This document shows positions 25,485 to 34,248 of a DNA stretch of 64,000 nt, one piece after another. Under the pieces are notes generated by a model, which was not told where the DNA came from, made no database searches, and saw only the letters and a list, made by a program, of their open reading frames with translations. This stretch comes from Pedobacter sp. Leaf194 (GTDB lineage: Bacteria; Bacteroidota; Bacteroidia; Sphingobacteriales; Sphingobacteriaceae), in NCBI RefSeq assembly GCF_001423945.1, contig NZ_LMPU01000002.1:23121-87120 (forward strand), read 5' to 3'. The translations under genes and the position numbers were made by a program. How positions within the stretch are numbered: position 1 is the stretch's first letter; each line of letters begins with the position of its first letter.

Positions 25485-26291
25485 TTATTTTTTGTAATAC
25501 TGTTGTGCTTCAGGTAAATATTTTTGAATCTGTGCAATTCGTGTTGCATCGCTTGGGTGCGTGCTTAAAAACTCTGGTGGTTTTTGTCCGCTCTGCGATG
25601 CAGATGCCATTCTATTCCAAAATGTGGTTGCACTTTGAGGATTATATCCGGCCATTGCCATAAATATTAAACCCAATCTATCGGCTTCTAACTCCTGGTT
25701 GCGGCTAAATTTCAACATCGCAACTTGTCCGCCAATACCGTAACCTGCATTAAATATAGATTGCGCCTGCGGATTTTTTGATAATGCAGCACCTGCGGCG
25801 GCACCTAAACCCTGTGCAGCTAGCTCCTGAGACATACGCTCTGCCGAGTGGCCTGCAATGGCATGGGCAATCTCATGCCCCATTACGGTCGCCAAACCTG
25901 CATCATCTTGTGTAATTGGCAAAATTCCGGTATAAACTACAATTTTACCTCCCGGCATACACCATGCATTTTTCTCATTATTTTGTACAACATTCACTTC
26001 CCACTTATAATCCTTAATCAAATTGCCGTAATTGTTGTTGTTCATGTAACTTTGAACGGCAGTTATCAGCCTGCTTCCAATTGTTTTTACTCTTAAGGTT
26101 TGAGCATTCGATGCTGGCAAAACAGTGGATTTGTTCTCATTTAAAAATTCGCCATAGGCTTGGAACGCCATAGGAAGAACCTGGTCATTGCTAACCAAAT
26201 CTAAACGGCTTCTGCCAGTTAAAGGCACCGTAGAACAAGAATTGAACAAGAGTGTAGCGGCAGCAAAGGCCGTTAAAAATATTTTTTTCAT
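25485..26291 (-). CDS. M48-family metallopeptidase lipoprotein
   Basis: Zinc protease of the LoiP/BepA type, 268 residues, probably anchored at the periplasmic face of the outer membrane. Lipobox LLFNSC (Cys19) precedes STVPLTGRSRLDLVS. The active-site motif GHEIAHAIAGHSAERMSQ contains HExxH and the third ligand is in NQELEADRLGL. These proteases process or degrade outer-membrane proteins. It is the last gene of a minus-strand group with plsY and a 23-codon ORF ending three bases before its ATG. Confidence 0.93.
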   Translation of the reverse strand: MKKIFLTAFAAATLLFNSCSTVPLTGRSRLDLVSNDQVLPMAFQAYGEFLNENKSTVLPASNAQTLRVKTIGSRLITAVQSYMNNNNYGNLIKDYKWEVNVVQNNEKNAWCMPGGKIVVYTGILPITQDDAGLATVMGHEIAHAIAGHSAERMSQELAAQGLGAAAGAALSKNPQAQSIFNAGYGIGGQVAMLKFSRNQELEADRLGLIFMAMAGYNPQSATTFWNRMASASQSGQKPPEFLSTHPSDATRIAQIQKYLPEAQQYYKK

Positions 26292-26294
26292 AAG

Positions 26295-26366
26295 TTAATG
26301 ATAAGTGACTATGAACAGAATCATAAGCGTTACCCATATAACAGGCAAGCTTAAATTATGTTTCAT
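26295..26366 (-). CDS. Putative 23-residue membrane micro-protein
   Basis: ATG at 26366 opens a 23-codon ORF, MKHNLSLPVIWVTLMILFIV followed by TYH, i.e. a short polar start and one potential membrane segment. It sits 18 bases after the plsY stop and three bases before the M48 protease ATG, which is typical operon packing and fills the gap exactly. No other reading explains this gap. Expression is unproven; a leader peptide or inner-membrane regulator of the protease are both possible. Confidence 0.5.
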   Translation of the reverse strand: MKHNLSLPVIWVTLMILFIVTYH

Positions 26367-26384
26367 AATTGTGTTTTGTAAGTT

Positions 26385-27032
26385 TTAGTTAGCCTTTTTC
26401 TTAAACAAATACACTTTAGACTCTTTGCCTTTCAGCAATCTTTCGAGATTTTTTTGATGGGTTACTAGAATCAGAATACACACAACCATTCCGTACAAAA
26501 CTTCCGATTTTATAGATACCTGAAACAGGAAGACTACGCTTAAAGGAAAAGTGAAACCGGCACAAATCGAACTTAGAGAAACATATTTTGTTGCAAGCAA
26601 TACCACCACGAAAACCAGAACACAAAGCATAGATGCTTCGAAGTTCACTGCTAAAATCATTCCAAAAAGTGTTGCCACGCCTTTACCACCTCTAAAACCA
26701 GCAAATACAGGAAATAAATGCCCCATAACAGCCGTTACACCGAGCGCCAACTGGTAATTTACAAATACAACAGAATTTTGGGGACCCGTTACGGACATGC
26801 CAATTAGATAGGCGAGATTGGTTGCGGTGTAACCTTTGGCAATATCAATTATCATTACAGCGATACCCGCTTTTTTACCCAATACCCTGAAAGTATTGGT
26901 AGCACCTGCATTGCCACTTCCATATTCCCTTACATCAACACCATAAAAAGCCTGCCCCAGCCAAACCGCAGTTGGAATAGACCCAAACAGGTAAGCAACT
27001 AATAGAGCTGTGAGAGAATAAACCGTAACCAT
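26385..27032 (-). CDS. plsY: Acyl-phosphate:glycerol-3-phosphate acyltransferase PlsY
   Basis: Integral membrane enzyme that acylates glycerol-3-phosphate using acyl-phosphate, the first step of phospholipid synthesis. The 215-residue protein has several membrane segments and the three family motifs: AYLFGSIPTAVWLGQ, YGSGNAGATNTFRVLGKKAG and FPVFAGFRGGKGVATLFG. A basic tail (ERLLKGKESKVYLFKKK) ends the protein. It is downstream of nadC on the same strand and upstream of the micro-ORF and M48 gene. Confidence 0.95.
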   Translation of the reverse strand: MVTVYSLTALLVAYLFGSIPTAVWLGQAFYGVDVREYGSGNAGATNTFRVLGKKAGIAVMIIDIAKGYTATNLAYLIGMSVTGPQNSVVFVNYQLALGVTAVMGHLFPVFAGFRGGKGVATLFGMILAVNFEASMLCVLVFVVVLLATKYVSLSSICAGFTFPLSVVFLFQVSIKSEVLYGMVVCILILVTHQKNLERLLKGKESKVYLFKKKAN

Positions 27033-27083
27033 AGCCTACAATGATACAAAAAATAAGCTTTTCTTTTTATATGAATTCACAGA

Positions 27084-27926
27084 TTAGTATGCTTTTAAAC
27101 TCATATCGAGGCTTTTTACCGAATGCGTAAGTGCGCCCATCGAGATGTAATCAACACCGCAGTCTGCATAATCGACTACGTTTTCTTCAGTAATTCCGCC
27201 AGAAGCTTCGGTAATGAAACGCCCATTTATAAGGGCAACTGCCGCTCTCAAATCGTCGAAATTAAAGTTATCAAGCATAATGCGGTCTGCGCCACCCGCT
27301 GCAATTACCTGATTAAGTTCTGATAGATTTCTAACTTCGATTTCAATCTGTAATGATTTGTTTTTTTCCTGAAGGTATTTCCTTGCCGCAGCAAGTGCAT
27401 TTTGTATCCCGCCAGCATAATCTACATGATTGTCTTTGATCAGAATCATATCATACAAGCCAATCCGGTGGTTTACTCCCCCACCAATTCTTACTGCCCA
27501 TTTTTCGAGGTAGCGTAAACCGGGTGTGGTTTTGCGTGTATCTAAAAGTTTGGTTTTTGTATCGCTAAGCAACTGCACAATTTTACTGGTTTTCGTGGCT
27601 ATACCACTCATTCGCTGCATGCAGTTTAACACCAATCGCTCGGCAATTAATATAGAATGTGTGCTTCCTGAAACAGTTAAGGCAATATCCCCCACTTTAA
27701 CATGAGCACCATCGTTTATGAAAACCGCAACTTCAAGCGATGGGTTGACCTGTGCAAAAATTTGCAGGGCAAGTTCTACGCCAGCTAAAATGCCGTCTTC
27801 TTTAATCAATAACTTAGCTTTGCCTTGTGTACCTTCGGGAATGGTTGAAAGTGACGTGTGATCGCCATCTCCGACATCTTCGGCGAGTGCATTTTTTATA
27901 AATTGAGCTATAAGTTCCCTATCCAA
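27084..27926 (-). CDS. nadC: Nicotinate-nucleotide pyrophosphorylase (carboxylating)
   Basis: Converts quinolinate and PRPP to nicotinate mononucleotide in NAD synthesis. It is 280 residues from the chosen start. Motifs are ALAEDVGDGDHTSLS, LNCMQRMSGIAT, LLDTRKTTPGLRYLEKWAV, RIGGGVNHRIGLYDMILIKDNH and the C-terminal VDYISMGALTHSV. The frame can be opened at TTG 27947, but that TTG lies inside the -7 box; TTG at 27926 gives MDRELIAQFIKN, the expected N-terminus, and follows the predicted transcription start. nadA and nadB are not in the window. Confidence 0.93.
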   Translation of the reverse strand: MDRELIAQFIKNALAEDVGDGDHTSLSTIPEGTQGKAKLLIKEDGILAGVELALQIFAQVNPSLEVAVFINDGAHVKVGDIALTVSGSTHSILIAERLVLNCMQRMSGIATKTSKIVQLLSDTKTKLLDTRKTTPGLRYLEKWAVRIGGGVNHRIGLYDMILIKDNHVDYAGGIQNALAAARKYLQEKNKSLQIEIEVRNLSELNQVIAAGGADRIMLDNFNFDDLRAAVALINGRFITEASGGITEENVVDYADCGVDYISMGALTHSVKSLDMSLKAY

Positions 27927-27944
27927 AATTCGATAATTAAGCCC

Positions 27945-27974
27945 CAAAAGTAAGAATTATTTAGCAGAAGCCAA
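27945..27974 (-). promoter_or_regulatory. Promoter for nadC (TTG-N19-TACTTTTG)
   Basis: On the minus strand: TTG (27974-27972), exactly 19 bases, TACTTTTG (27952-27945). It matches the Bacteroidota consensus and excludes the TTG at 27947 as the translation start. Confidence 0.75.
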
Positions 27975-28009
27975 TTTTAGTAAGAATGGAAATGAATAAT
28001 TGCGCAAAG

Positions 28010-28408
28010 CTATTCTTTAGAAGGCTCTATCCGCAATTCGGTAATTAAAAAAGCTGTGTTAAACTTTTTCATCGTAATGGAAACCCGGTAAGTTTCTTTT
28101 GATGTGCTCACTAAAATAACACCAAACCTATAGTTTTGACTGTTATTAATCCTATGGAAAATGCTTGTTTTTACAGGATTATGTTTACTAAAAAAATCTT
28201 TCAGAATTTGTTCACCCTGTGCTTTAGAATATACATCTTCTTCATCGATAATAATCAGTTCGATGGTTGGTGCAAAGTTTTTAGCAATTTCTTTAGAATT
28301 TCCGGCTTTGAAATAAGAAGATAAATCATCAATAATATCAGCCTGGAAGGCAATAGAACGATATATTGGTGTTAGCGCTATGAAAAATAAAAATAAGCTC
28401 CGGATCAT
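28010..28408 (-). CDS. DUF4783 secreted protein
   Basis: Bacteroidota protein of unknown role, 132 residues. A hydrophobic N-terminus (SLFLFFIALTPIYRSIAFQ) acts as a signal peptide. The mature part is an NTF2-like domain: FKAGNSKEIAKNFAPTIELI, EDVYSKAQGEQILKDFFSKH and YRVSITMKKFNTAFLITELRI. Such genes often lie next to nadC, as here, but a functional link is not established. Confidence 0.85.
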   Translation of the reverse strand: MIRSLFLFFIALTPIYRSIAFQADIIDDLSSYFKAGNSKEIAKNFAPTIELIIIDEEDVYSKAQGEQILKDFFSKHNPVKTSIFHRINNSQNYRFGVILVSTSKETYRVSITMKKFNTAFLITELRIEPSKE

Positions 28409-28475
28409 TTCTGTATTTTATAATGACCCTATAGCTAAAATTATGCCATTAGCTTATCAAAAAAGGATTTCTTAA

Positions 28476-28505
28476 TTTGTTTAAGCTTCAATAAAGCTAT
28501 ATTTG
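28476..28505 (+). promoter_or_regulatory. Promoter-like element upstream of gpmI
   Basis: TTTG at 28476-28479, 18 bases, TATATTTG at 28498-28505. It would give a leader of about 115 bases before the gpmI ATG, longer than elsewhere in this window. Confidence 0.6.
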
Positions 28506-28623
28506 CGCTCGTAAAGAAATATTAAAACATAGCCCTTATCAAAATGTTTTAAAATTATTTAATTAGTTAAAGAAGAACACAACGAAGATTACAACAAATC
28601 CTTTCAGATTAAATACAATTCGA

Positions 28624-30144
28624 ATGAAAAACAAAAAACTTGCGCTTATAATTCTTGATGGTTGGGGTTATGGAAAACACGATAATTCTGACGCGGCTTT
28701 TGCGGCAAATACACCTTTTTTCGACTCTTTAATTGAAAAATACCCAAACTCGAAATTAGAAGCGTCGGGCGAAGCGGTTGGCTTACCTGCCGGGCAAATG
28801 GGAAACTCTGAGGTTGGCCACATGAATTTAGGTGCGGGCCGCGTAGTTTACCAGGAGTTAGGAAGAATAAATAAAGCGATTCAAGATAGAGAACTGCATA
28901 ATAATCCGGTTTTAGTGGCGGCTTTCGAGTACGCAAAAACTAATAATAAGGCCGTACATTTAATTGGCCTCGTGTCAAACGGTGGTGTACACGCACATAT
29001 CGAACACCTGAAGGCTTTATGTGATGCTGCTAATGAATCGAACGTTCAAAATACATTTATACATGCTTTTCTCGATGGACGCGATACCGATCCAAATTCT
29101 GGTTTAGGTTTTATTACAAACCTTGAAAACCACATTCAAAACAGCAATGCTAAGTTAGCAACAATGGTTGGCCGTTATTATGCGATGGATAGAGATAACC
29201 GTTGGGAACGCGTTAAACAAGCCTACGATGTGATGGTTAACGGCATTGGAGAAAAAACCAACGATGCTTTGGCTGCAATACAAAAATCGTATGAAAATGG
29301 TGTTACCGACGAATTTCTCAAACCGATTGTGCTTACAAACCCAGATGGAGAACCAACGGCCACCATTAAAGCCGATGACGTTGTTATTTGTTTCAACTTC
29401 CGTACGGATAGAGGCCGCGAAATTACAACGGCACTAACACAAAAAGATTTTCCTGAACAACAAATGCATAAATTGCCATTGTATTATGTTACAATGACCA
29501 CTTATGATGAGAGCTTCGAAAAGGTAAATGTAATTTTCACTAAGGATGATTTATCGCAAACCATAGGCGAAGTTTTGGGCAGAAACGGTAAGAATCAAAT
29601 TCGAATAGCTGAAACAGAGAAATATCCTCATGTTACTTTCTTTTTCTCGGGAGGAAGGGAAACTGAGTTTGAAAATGAAAAGCGCATTTTAGTTCCTTCT
29701 CCGAAAGTGGCAACATATGATTTACAACCTGAGATGAGCGCCGCAGGAATTACAGATGCAATTACCAAAGAAATGGAAACGGGTTGGGCCGATTTTATTT
29801 GCCTAAACTTTGCCAACCCGGATATGGTAGGCCATACAGGTGTATTTTCTGCCGTAATTAAAGCGGTTGAAACAGCCGATAAATGTGCCGAAATTGTTGT
29901 TAAAAAAGGTTTAGAGAACGGTTACTCTTTCATTTTACTGGCAGACCATGGTAACTCAGAATTTATGGTTAACGGCGATGGCTCTCCGAACACCGCACAC
30001 ACTACCAACCTGGTGCCTTGTATTTTGATTGATGATGACTATAAAACTATTGCCGATGGAAAACTTGGCGATATTGCACCTACAGTTTTAAAAATTCTTG
30101 GTGTAGCAATTCCTGAAGAAATGACGGGCAATGTTTTGGTATAA
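28624..30144 (+). CDS. gpmI: 2,3-bisphosphoglycerate-independent phosphoglycerate mutase
   Basis: Glycolytic enzyme interconverting 3- and 2-phosphoglycerate using two manganese ions and a phosphoserine. The 506-residue protein starts LALIILDGWGYGKHDNSD. The catalytic Ser62 lies in QMGNSEVGHMNLGAG. Later blocks HAFLDGRDTDPNSG, MVGRYYAMDRDNRWERV, LNFANPDMVGHTG and LADHGNSEFM provide substrate and metal ligands. Its stop overlaps the next ATG (TAATG), so a lipoprotein is cotranslated. Confidence 0.97.
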   Translation: MKNKKLALIILDGWGYGKHDNSDAAFAANTPFFDSLIEKYPNSKLEASGEAVGLPAGQMGNSEVGHMNLGAGRVVYQELGRINKAIQDRELHNNPVLVAAFEYAKTNNKAVHLIGLVSNGGVHAHIEHLKALCDAANESNVQNTFIHAFLDGRDTDPNSGLGFITNLENHIQNSNAKLATMVGRYYAMDRDNRWERVKQAYDVMVNGIGEKTNDALAAIQKSYENGVTDEFLKPIVLTNPDGEPTATIKADDVVICFNFRTDRGREITTALTQKDFPEQQMHKLPLYYVTMTTYDESFEKVNVIFTKDDLSQTIGEVLGRNGKNQIRIAETEKYPHVTFFFSGGRETEFENEKRILVPSPKVATYDLQPEMSAAGITDAITKEMETGWADFICLNFANPDMVGHTGVFSAVIKAVETADKCAEIVVKKGLENGYSFILLADHGNSEFMVNGDGSPNTAHTTNLVPCILIDDDYKTIADGKLGDIAPTVLKILGVAIPEEMTGNVLV

Positions 30145-30674
30145 TGAGGAAACAAATGATACTTGCAGTATTTGCTTTCGCTTTGGCGGGCTGTAACCAG
30201 CGTGAAGAATCGAAGGCGAATACTGACTTTTTATATTTTGATGTTTCAGGTTATTTTAAAAAAGAGGCTGTAAGGCTAAAAAAGCTCAACCCTGATGTAA
30301 CTAAGGCAGTTTCGGTTAATGGCAAAATTGAAGAGAAAACAATTAAAATTAAGGATTGGACTAAAGAGCTTGCCATTTTTAGCAATGCAGATATTAATAA
30401 AGCATCGTGGAAAGGCAGTTTCAAAATAGAAAAATCGAACTTGCTTGAGCGTTATACTTCTGACAATAAAAAAATTCCCGTAAAAAACGTTAGCATTGGC
30501 AAAACGGGCAACAAGGTTAACCGTGTGGAAATTGTGATATCAAATAAGAACATTTTGTACTCTTCGGGTGATACACTGGTTTATTACCCCGATAGTTTAT
30601 ACGAAATTCGGAAGCATCAAAAAATAAAACTTTTAGCGCAAAAAACCTATCAAATTACAGGTAAGCTTAAATAA
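30144..30674 (+). CDS. Predicted lipoprotein coupled to gpmI
   Basis: A 176-residue protein with lipobox AFALAGC (Cys17) then NQREES. The mature part (FLYFDVSGYFKKEAVRLKKL, KTIKIKDWTKELAIFSNADI, VEIVISNKNILYSSGDTLVY) is beta-rich and probably periplasmic. I do not recognise the family. Its ATG overlaps the gpmI stop, and its own end overlaps a strong bidirectional hairpin. Confidence 0.8.
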   Translation: MRKQMILAVFAFALAGCNQREESKANTDFLYFDVSGYFKKEAVRLKKLNPDVTKAVSVNGKIEEKTIKIKDWTKELAIFSNADINKASWKGSFKIEKSNLLERYTSDNKKIPVKNVSIGKTGNKVNRVEIVISNKNILYSSGDTLVYYPDSLYEIRKHQKIKLLAQKTYQITGKLK

Positions 30675-30706
30675 AAAAAGGCTTGAAATTAATTTCAAGC
30701 CTTTTT
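30675..30706. terminator. Bidirectional terminator
   Basis: Perfect 32-base palindrome: AAAAAGGCTTGAAATT followed directly by its reverse complement. It separates the convergent lipoprotein and TPR genes and should end both transcripts. Confidence 0.88.
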
Positions 30707-30724
30707 CTTTGCGGTTGGTTTAAT

Positions 30725-31348
30725 TCATTTTAAACTGGCAATCTGCGCTTTATCATAAGCAATCCAATCCAAAATGTCTTTTCTTGACGGTTGCAGCGTA
30801 AGCACCTTTTGAAAATCGGCTATAGAATTATTGAACAACGTTACACAAGCTGTTTTTTCTATTGCTTTTTTAGCTTTATATGATCTGAAAATTGCATAAT
30901 CTTTGTAAGCCAGGCCTCTGTTTTGAAGCATCTGAGTATCTTCTTCCCCACTTAGTTCACTCGCTTTTGTAAAATCTTTAATCGCGGCCACATAGAAATT
31001 TTCACGCATGCTGTTTAAAGATTCCTTCGGGTCGTTAGCAATATTCAAACGAGCCTTTCCGCGGTAATAATAAGCCGAAACTTCAGCTGGTTTCAATAAG
31101 ACTAAACGGCTGTAAGTGTTAATCGAATTTTCATAATCGCCATTTTGAAAATAAGAATAACCCAACATTTTTAGGGTATTAACATTATTTGGATCTTTAG
31201 TATCAGCCTTTTCCAACTGGGTTACAGCTGTTTTGTAGTCTCCCTTTAGCATCGCATCCATCACCTTTTTATCATTGCCATTTTGTGCAAAACTGCTGCT
31301 GGAAGAAAAAATGATTAAACCTAAAATGGTTTGTTTAATATAATTCAT
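30725..31348 (-). CDS. Secreted tetratricopeptide-repeat protein
   Basis: A 207-residue protein with a signal peptide (QTILGLIIFSSSSSFAQ) and about four TPR units: MDAMLKGDYKTAVTQLEKAD, TLKMLGYSYFQNGDYENSIN, AYYYRGKARLNIA and FYVAAIKDFTKASELS. TPRs are protein-binding scaffolds; no partner is evident. A TTG at 31369 extends the reading but belongs to a TAGATTTG promoter box, so the ATG at 31348 is chosen. It diverges from lon. Confidence 0.85.
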   Translation of the reverse strand: MNYIKQTILGLIIFSSSSSFAQNGNDKKVMDAMLKGDYKTAVTQLEKADTKDPNNVNTLKMLGYSYFQNGDYENSINTYSRLVLLKPAEVSAYYYRGKARLNIANDPKESLNSMRENFYVAAIKDFTKASELSGEEDTQMLQNRGLAYKDYAIFRSYKAKKAIEKTACVTLFNNSIADFQKVLTLQPSRKDILDWIAYDKAQIASLK

Positions 31349-31676
31349 GTACTGATAATAAGTTAACAAATCTAAAATTTCATTACAAATAATTGAATAA
31401 AATAGTCACGCAATATAATTCAATTCTTAGAAAATAAAATGGTTTAATTTTTTTACATTCACTAAATCAATTAAACAATAGCTTTAACGCTAAAAATTCT
31501 GATATATGATATTTGGCGAATAATTTAAATTCAACTGCCTTTTTATCATAACATCACATCAATTTTAAGATAACATCAACTTAAAACAACTTTGGCACAA
31601 GAGTTGAATTTACTATATCCAAAGTAAACACACACAAATTACCTGCGATAAAACTGCCAGTTTGTCGTTTCATAAA
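31349..31676. other. Divergent TPR/lon spacer
   Basis: A+T-rich 328-base spacer. On the minus strand CAAATCTA (31367-31374) is a TAGATTTG -7 box for the TPR gene. On the plus strand a sigma-54-like site lies at 31592-31607. I see no ORF or hairpin of note. Confidence 0.6.
31592..31608 (+). promoter_or_regulatory. Sigma-54-like promoter upstream of lon
   Basis: TTGGCAC at 31592-31598, five bases, TTGA at 31604-31607. The -24 element matches the sigma-54 consensus fully, spacing is correct, and the -12 element has GA instead of GC. It lies about 70 bases before the lon ATG. No TAnnTTTG box is seen for lon. RpoN and its activators are not encoded here. Confidence 0.5.
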
Positions 31677-34154
31677 ATGAGAATGAGTAAACAAGATATA
31701 TTTGATTTTAATAACGCGATGCCAATTATTAACGAGGATACAGAGTTTTTTCCATTAATGTCTCAGCAAGATGAGGAAGACATGAATAATGAGGAAACAC
31801 CCGAAATTTTAGCGATACTGCCTTTGCGTAATACCGTTTTATTTCCAGGTGTGGTTATTCCTATTACCGTTGGAAGAGATAAATCTATTAAATTAATTAA
31901 AGAAGCCTACAAGGGAAACAAGATTATTGGTGTTGTATCTCAAAAAGATGTTTCGATAGAAGACCCAACTTTTGAGCAGTTAAATACTGTTGGTACAGTT
32001 GCAAATATTATAAAGTTGTTGCAAATGCCAGATGGCAACACGACGGTTATTATTCAGGGCAAGCAGCGTTTCAGCCTTTTAGGCGAAGTGCAAAACGAGC
32101 CTTATATTAAAGCATCTGTTAAGAAATTTGAAGAGCAAAAAACTAAAACCGATAAGGAGTTTAAAACGCTTATCGCTTCCATCAGGGAAATGTCTGCTCA
32201 GATCATTCAGCTTTCGCCTAATATTCCAAGCGAAGCCAGCATTGCATTAAAAAACATTGAGAGCAATTCGTTTTTGATAAACTTCATCTCATCAAACATG
32301 AATGCCGAAATGGCGGATAAGCAAAAAATCCTTGAAATGGATAACTTGCTGGAACGTGCGCAAAAAGTTATGGAACTTTTAATGGTCGAACTTCAGATGC
32401 TGGAGTTAAGAAATCAGATCCAGTCAAAAGTTCGTACCGATTTAGATAAGCAACAACGGGATTATTTCCTAAACCAGCAGCTAAAAACCATTCAGGAAGA
32501 ATTGGGTGGCAACTCTGCAGACCTGGAATTTGATGCGTTACAGGAAAGAGCGAAAAAGAAAAAATGGTCTAAAGAGGTTTATGCACATTTCGATAAGGAA
32601 TTGGATAAACTTGGCCGGATGAACCCAGCAGCGCCAGATTACTCTGTTCAGCTTAATTACCTGGAATTACTGCTTGACCTTCCATGGAGCGAGTTTACAA
32701 AAGATAACTTCGACCTTAAAAGGGCGCAACGGATTTTAGATAAAGACCACTTCGGTCTTGAAAAAGTTAAACAAAGGATTATTGAATACCTGGCTGTACT
32801 AAAACTTAAAAGGGACATGAAGGCACCAATTTTGTGTCTTGTTGGCCCTCCGGGAGTTGGTAAAACATCATTGGGAAAATCAATCGCGAAAGCTCTAGGA
32901 CGCAAATATGTGCGCATGGCATTAGGCGGTATCCGTGATGAGGCAGAAATTCGGGGACACCGGAAAACTTACATTGGTGCGATGCCTGGGCGCATTATTT
33001 CATCAATCAAGAAAGCAGGTGCCGATAATCCGGTTTTTGTTTTGGATGAGATTGATAAAGTTGGTACCGACCACAGAGGCGACCCCTCATCGGCTTTGCT
33101 TGAAGTTCTAGATCCTGAGCAAAACAATGCTTTTTACGACCATTATGTGGAAATGGACTATGATTTATCCAATATCCTGTTCATCGCAACGGCGAACTCT
33201 TTAAGCACCATCCAGCCTGCGTTGTTAGATCGTATGGAGATTATTGAAGTAAACGGCTACACAATTGAAGAGAAAATAGAGATTGCCAAGAAATTTTTAT
33301 TGCCAAAGCAGAAAGAAAATCATGGCTTAAAGCTAAAAGATATTACGTTTAAACCTGCTTTAATAGAAAAGGTTATTGAAGACTATACGCGCGAGAGTGG
33401 TGTTAGGGGTTTGGAGAAAAAAGTTGGTTCACTGGTGCGTGGCGTTGCAACTAAAATTGCAATGGAAGAAGCATACAATGTTACGCTAACAGAGGATGAT
33501 GTAGAACGCATACTTGGCGCTCCAATTTACGACAAAGACTTGTACGAAGGCAACGAAGTGGCTGGTGTAGTTACAGGCTTGGCATGGACCAGCGTTGGCG
33601 GCGACATTTTGTTCATTGAATCGAGTTTAAGTCCTGGCAAAGGAAAATTAACATTAACCGGCAATTTGGGCGATGTTATGAAAGAATCTGCAGTGATAGC
33701 ACTCGCTTATCTGCGTGCACATGCAAACGAGTTTGGCATAGACTACACTTTATTCGATAACTGGGATGTCCATGTACACGTGCCTGCAGGGGCAACACCA
33801 AAAGATGGCCCGTCAGCAGGGGTTACCATGCTAACAGCACTAACCTCGGCGTTTACACAACGTAAGGTTAAACAGCATTTAGCGATGACTGGTGAAATCA
33901 CGCTTCGAGGAAAAGTATTGCCGGTTGGTGGAATCAAGGAAAAAATACTAGCTGCTAAAAGAGCAAACATTAAGGAAATTATTCTCTGCAAAAGCAATCG
34001 TAAAGATATTCTGGAGATTAAAGAAAGCTATATTAAGGATTTGAAATTTCATTATGTTTCGGAGATGAGTGAAGTAATAGAACTCGCTTTACTTAAAAAT
34101 AAGGTCAAAAAGCCGATTGATTTGAGTATCAAACTTGCACCGATAGTTAACTAG
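31677..34154 (+). CDS. lon: ATP-dependent protease Lon
   Basis: Degrades misfolded and regulatory proteins in the cytoplasm. The protein is 825 residues: N-terminal LonSB domain ([19 protein letters not shown]), coiled region, AAA+ module with Walker [10 protein letters not shown] (Lys396) and Walker [11 protein letters not shown], and C-terminal protease domain with catalytic Ser713 in [10 protein letters not shown] and the lysine of [13 protein letters not shown] (about 754-756). A TTG at 31662 opens a longer frame; ATG 31677 is chosen, with ATG 31683 as the alternative. It ends at a terminator that touches the next start codon. Confidence 0.97.
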   Translation: MRMSKQDIFDFNNAMPIINEDTEFFPLMSQQDEEDMNNEETPEILAILPLRNTVLFPGVVIPITVGRDKSIKLIKEAYKGNKIIGVVSQKDVSIEDPTFEQLNTVGTVANIIKLLQMPDGNTTVIIQGKQRFSLLGEVQNEPYIKASVKKFEEQKTKTDKEFKTLIASIREMSAQIIQLSPNIPSEASIALKNIESNSFLINFISSNMNAEMADKQKILEMDNLLERAQKVMELLMVELQMLELRNQIQSKVRTDLDKQQRDYFLNQQLKTIQEELGGNSADLEFDALQERAKKKKWSKEVYAHFDKELDKLGRMNPAAPDYSVQLNYLELLLDLPWSEFTKDNFDLKRAQRILDKDHFGLEKVKQRIIEYLAVLKLKRDMKAPILCLVGPPGVGKTSLGKSIAKALGRKYVRMALGGIRDEAEIRGHRKTYIGAMPGRIISSIKKAGADNPVFVLDEIDKVGTDHRGDPSSALLEVLDPEQNNAFYDHYVEMDYDLSNILFIATANSLSTIQPALLDRMEIIEVNGYTIEEKIEIAKKFLLPKQKENHGLKLKDITFKPALIEKVIEDYTRESGVRGLEKKVGSLVRGVATKIAMEEAYNVTLTEDDVERILGAPIYDKDLYEGNEVAGVVTGLAWTSVGGDILFIESSLSPGKGKLTLTGNLGDVMKESAVIALAYLRAHANEFGIDYTLFDNWDVHVHVPAGATPKDGPSAGVTMLTALTSAFTQRKVKQHLAMTGEITLRGKVLPVGGIKEKILAAKRANIKEIILCKSNRKDILEIKESYIKDLKFHYVSEMSEVIELALLKNKVKKPIDLSIKLAPIVN

Positions 34155-34220
34155 TTTGTAATATTCTTTATTTATTTAAATCTCTTAAATAAGAAAGTCG
34201 TTTACAATAGATACATTTAT

Positions 34221-34248
34221 AGTCCCGATAATTCATCGGGACTTTTTT
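34221..34248 (+). terminator. lon terminator abutting the next start codon
   Basis: AGTCCCGAT (34221-34229) pairs with ATCGGGACT (34235-34243), followed by a T-run that runs straight into the ATG at 34249. The hairpin must therefore also be the 5' leader of the downstream mRNA or be read through. Confidence 0.8.
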
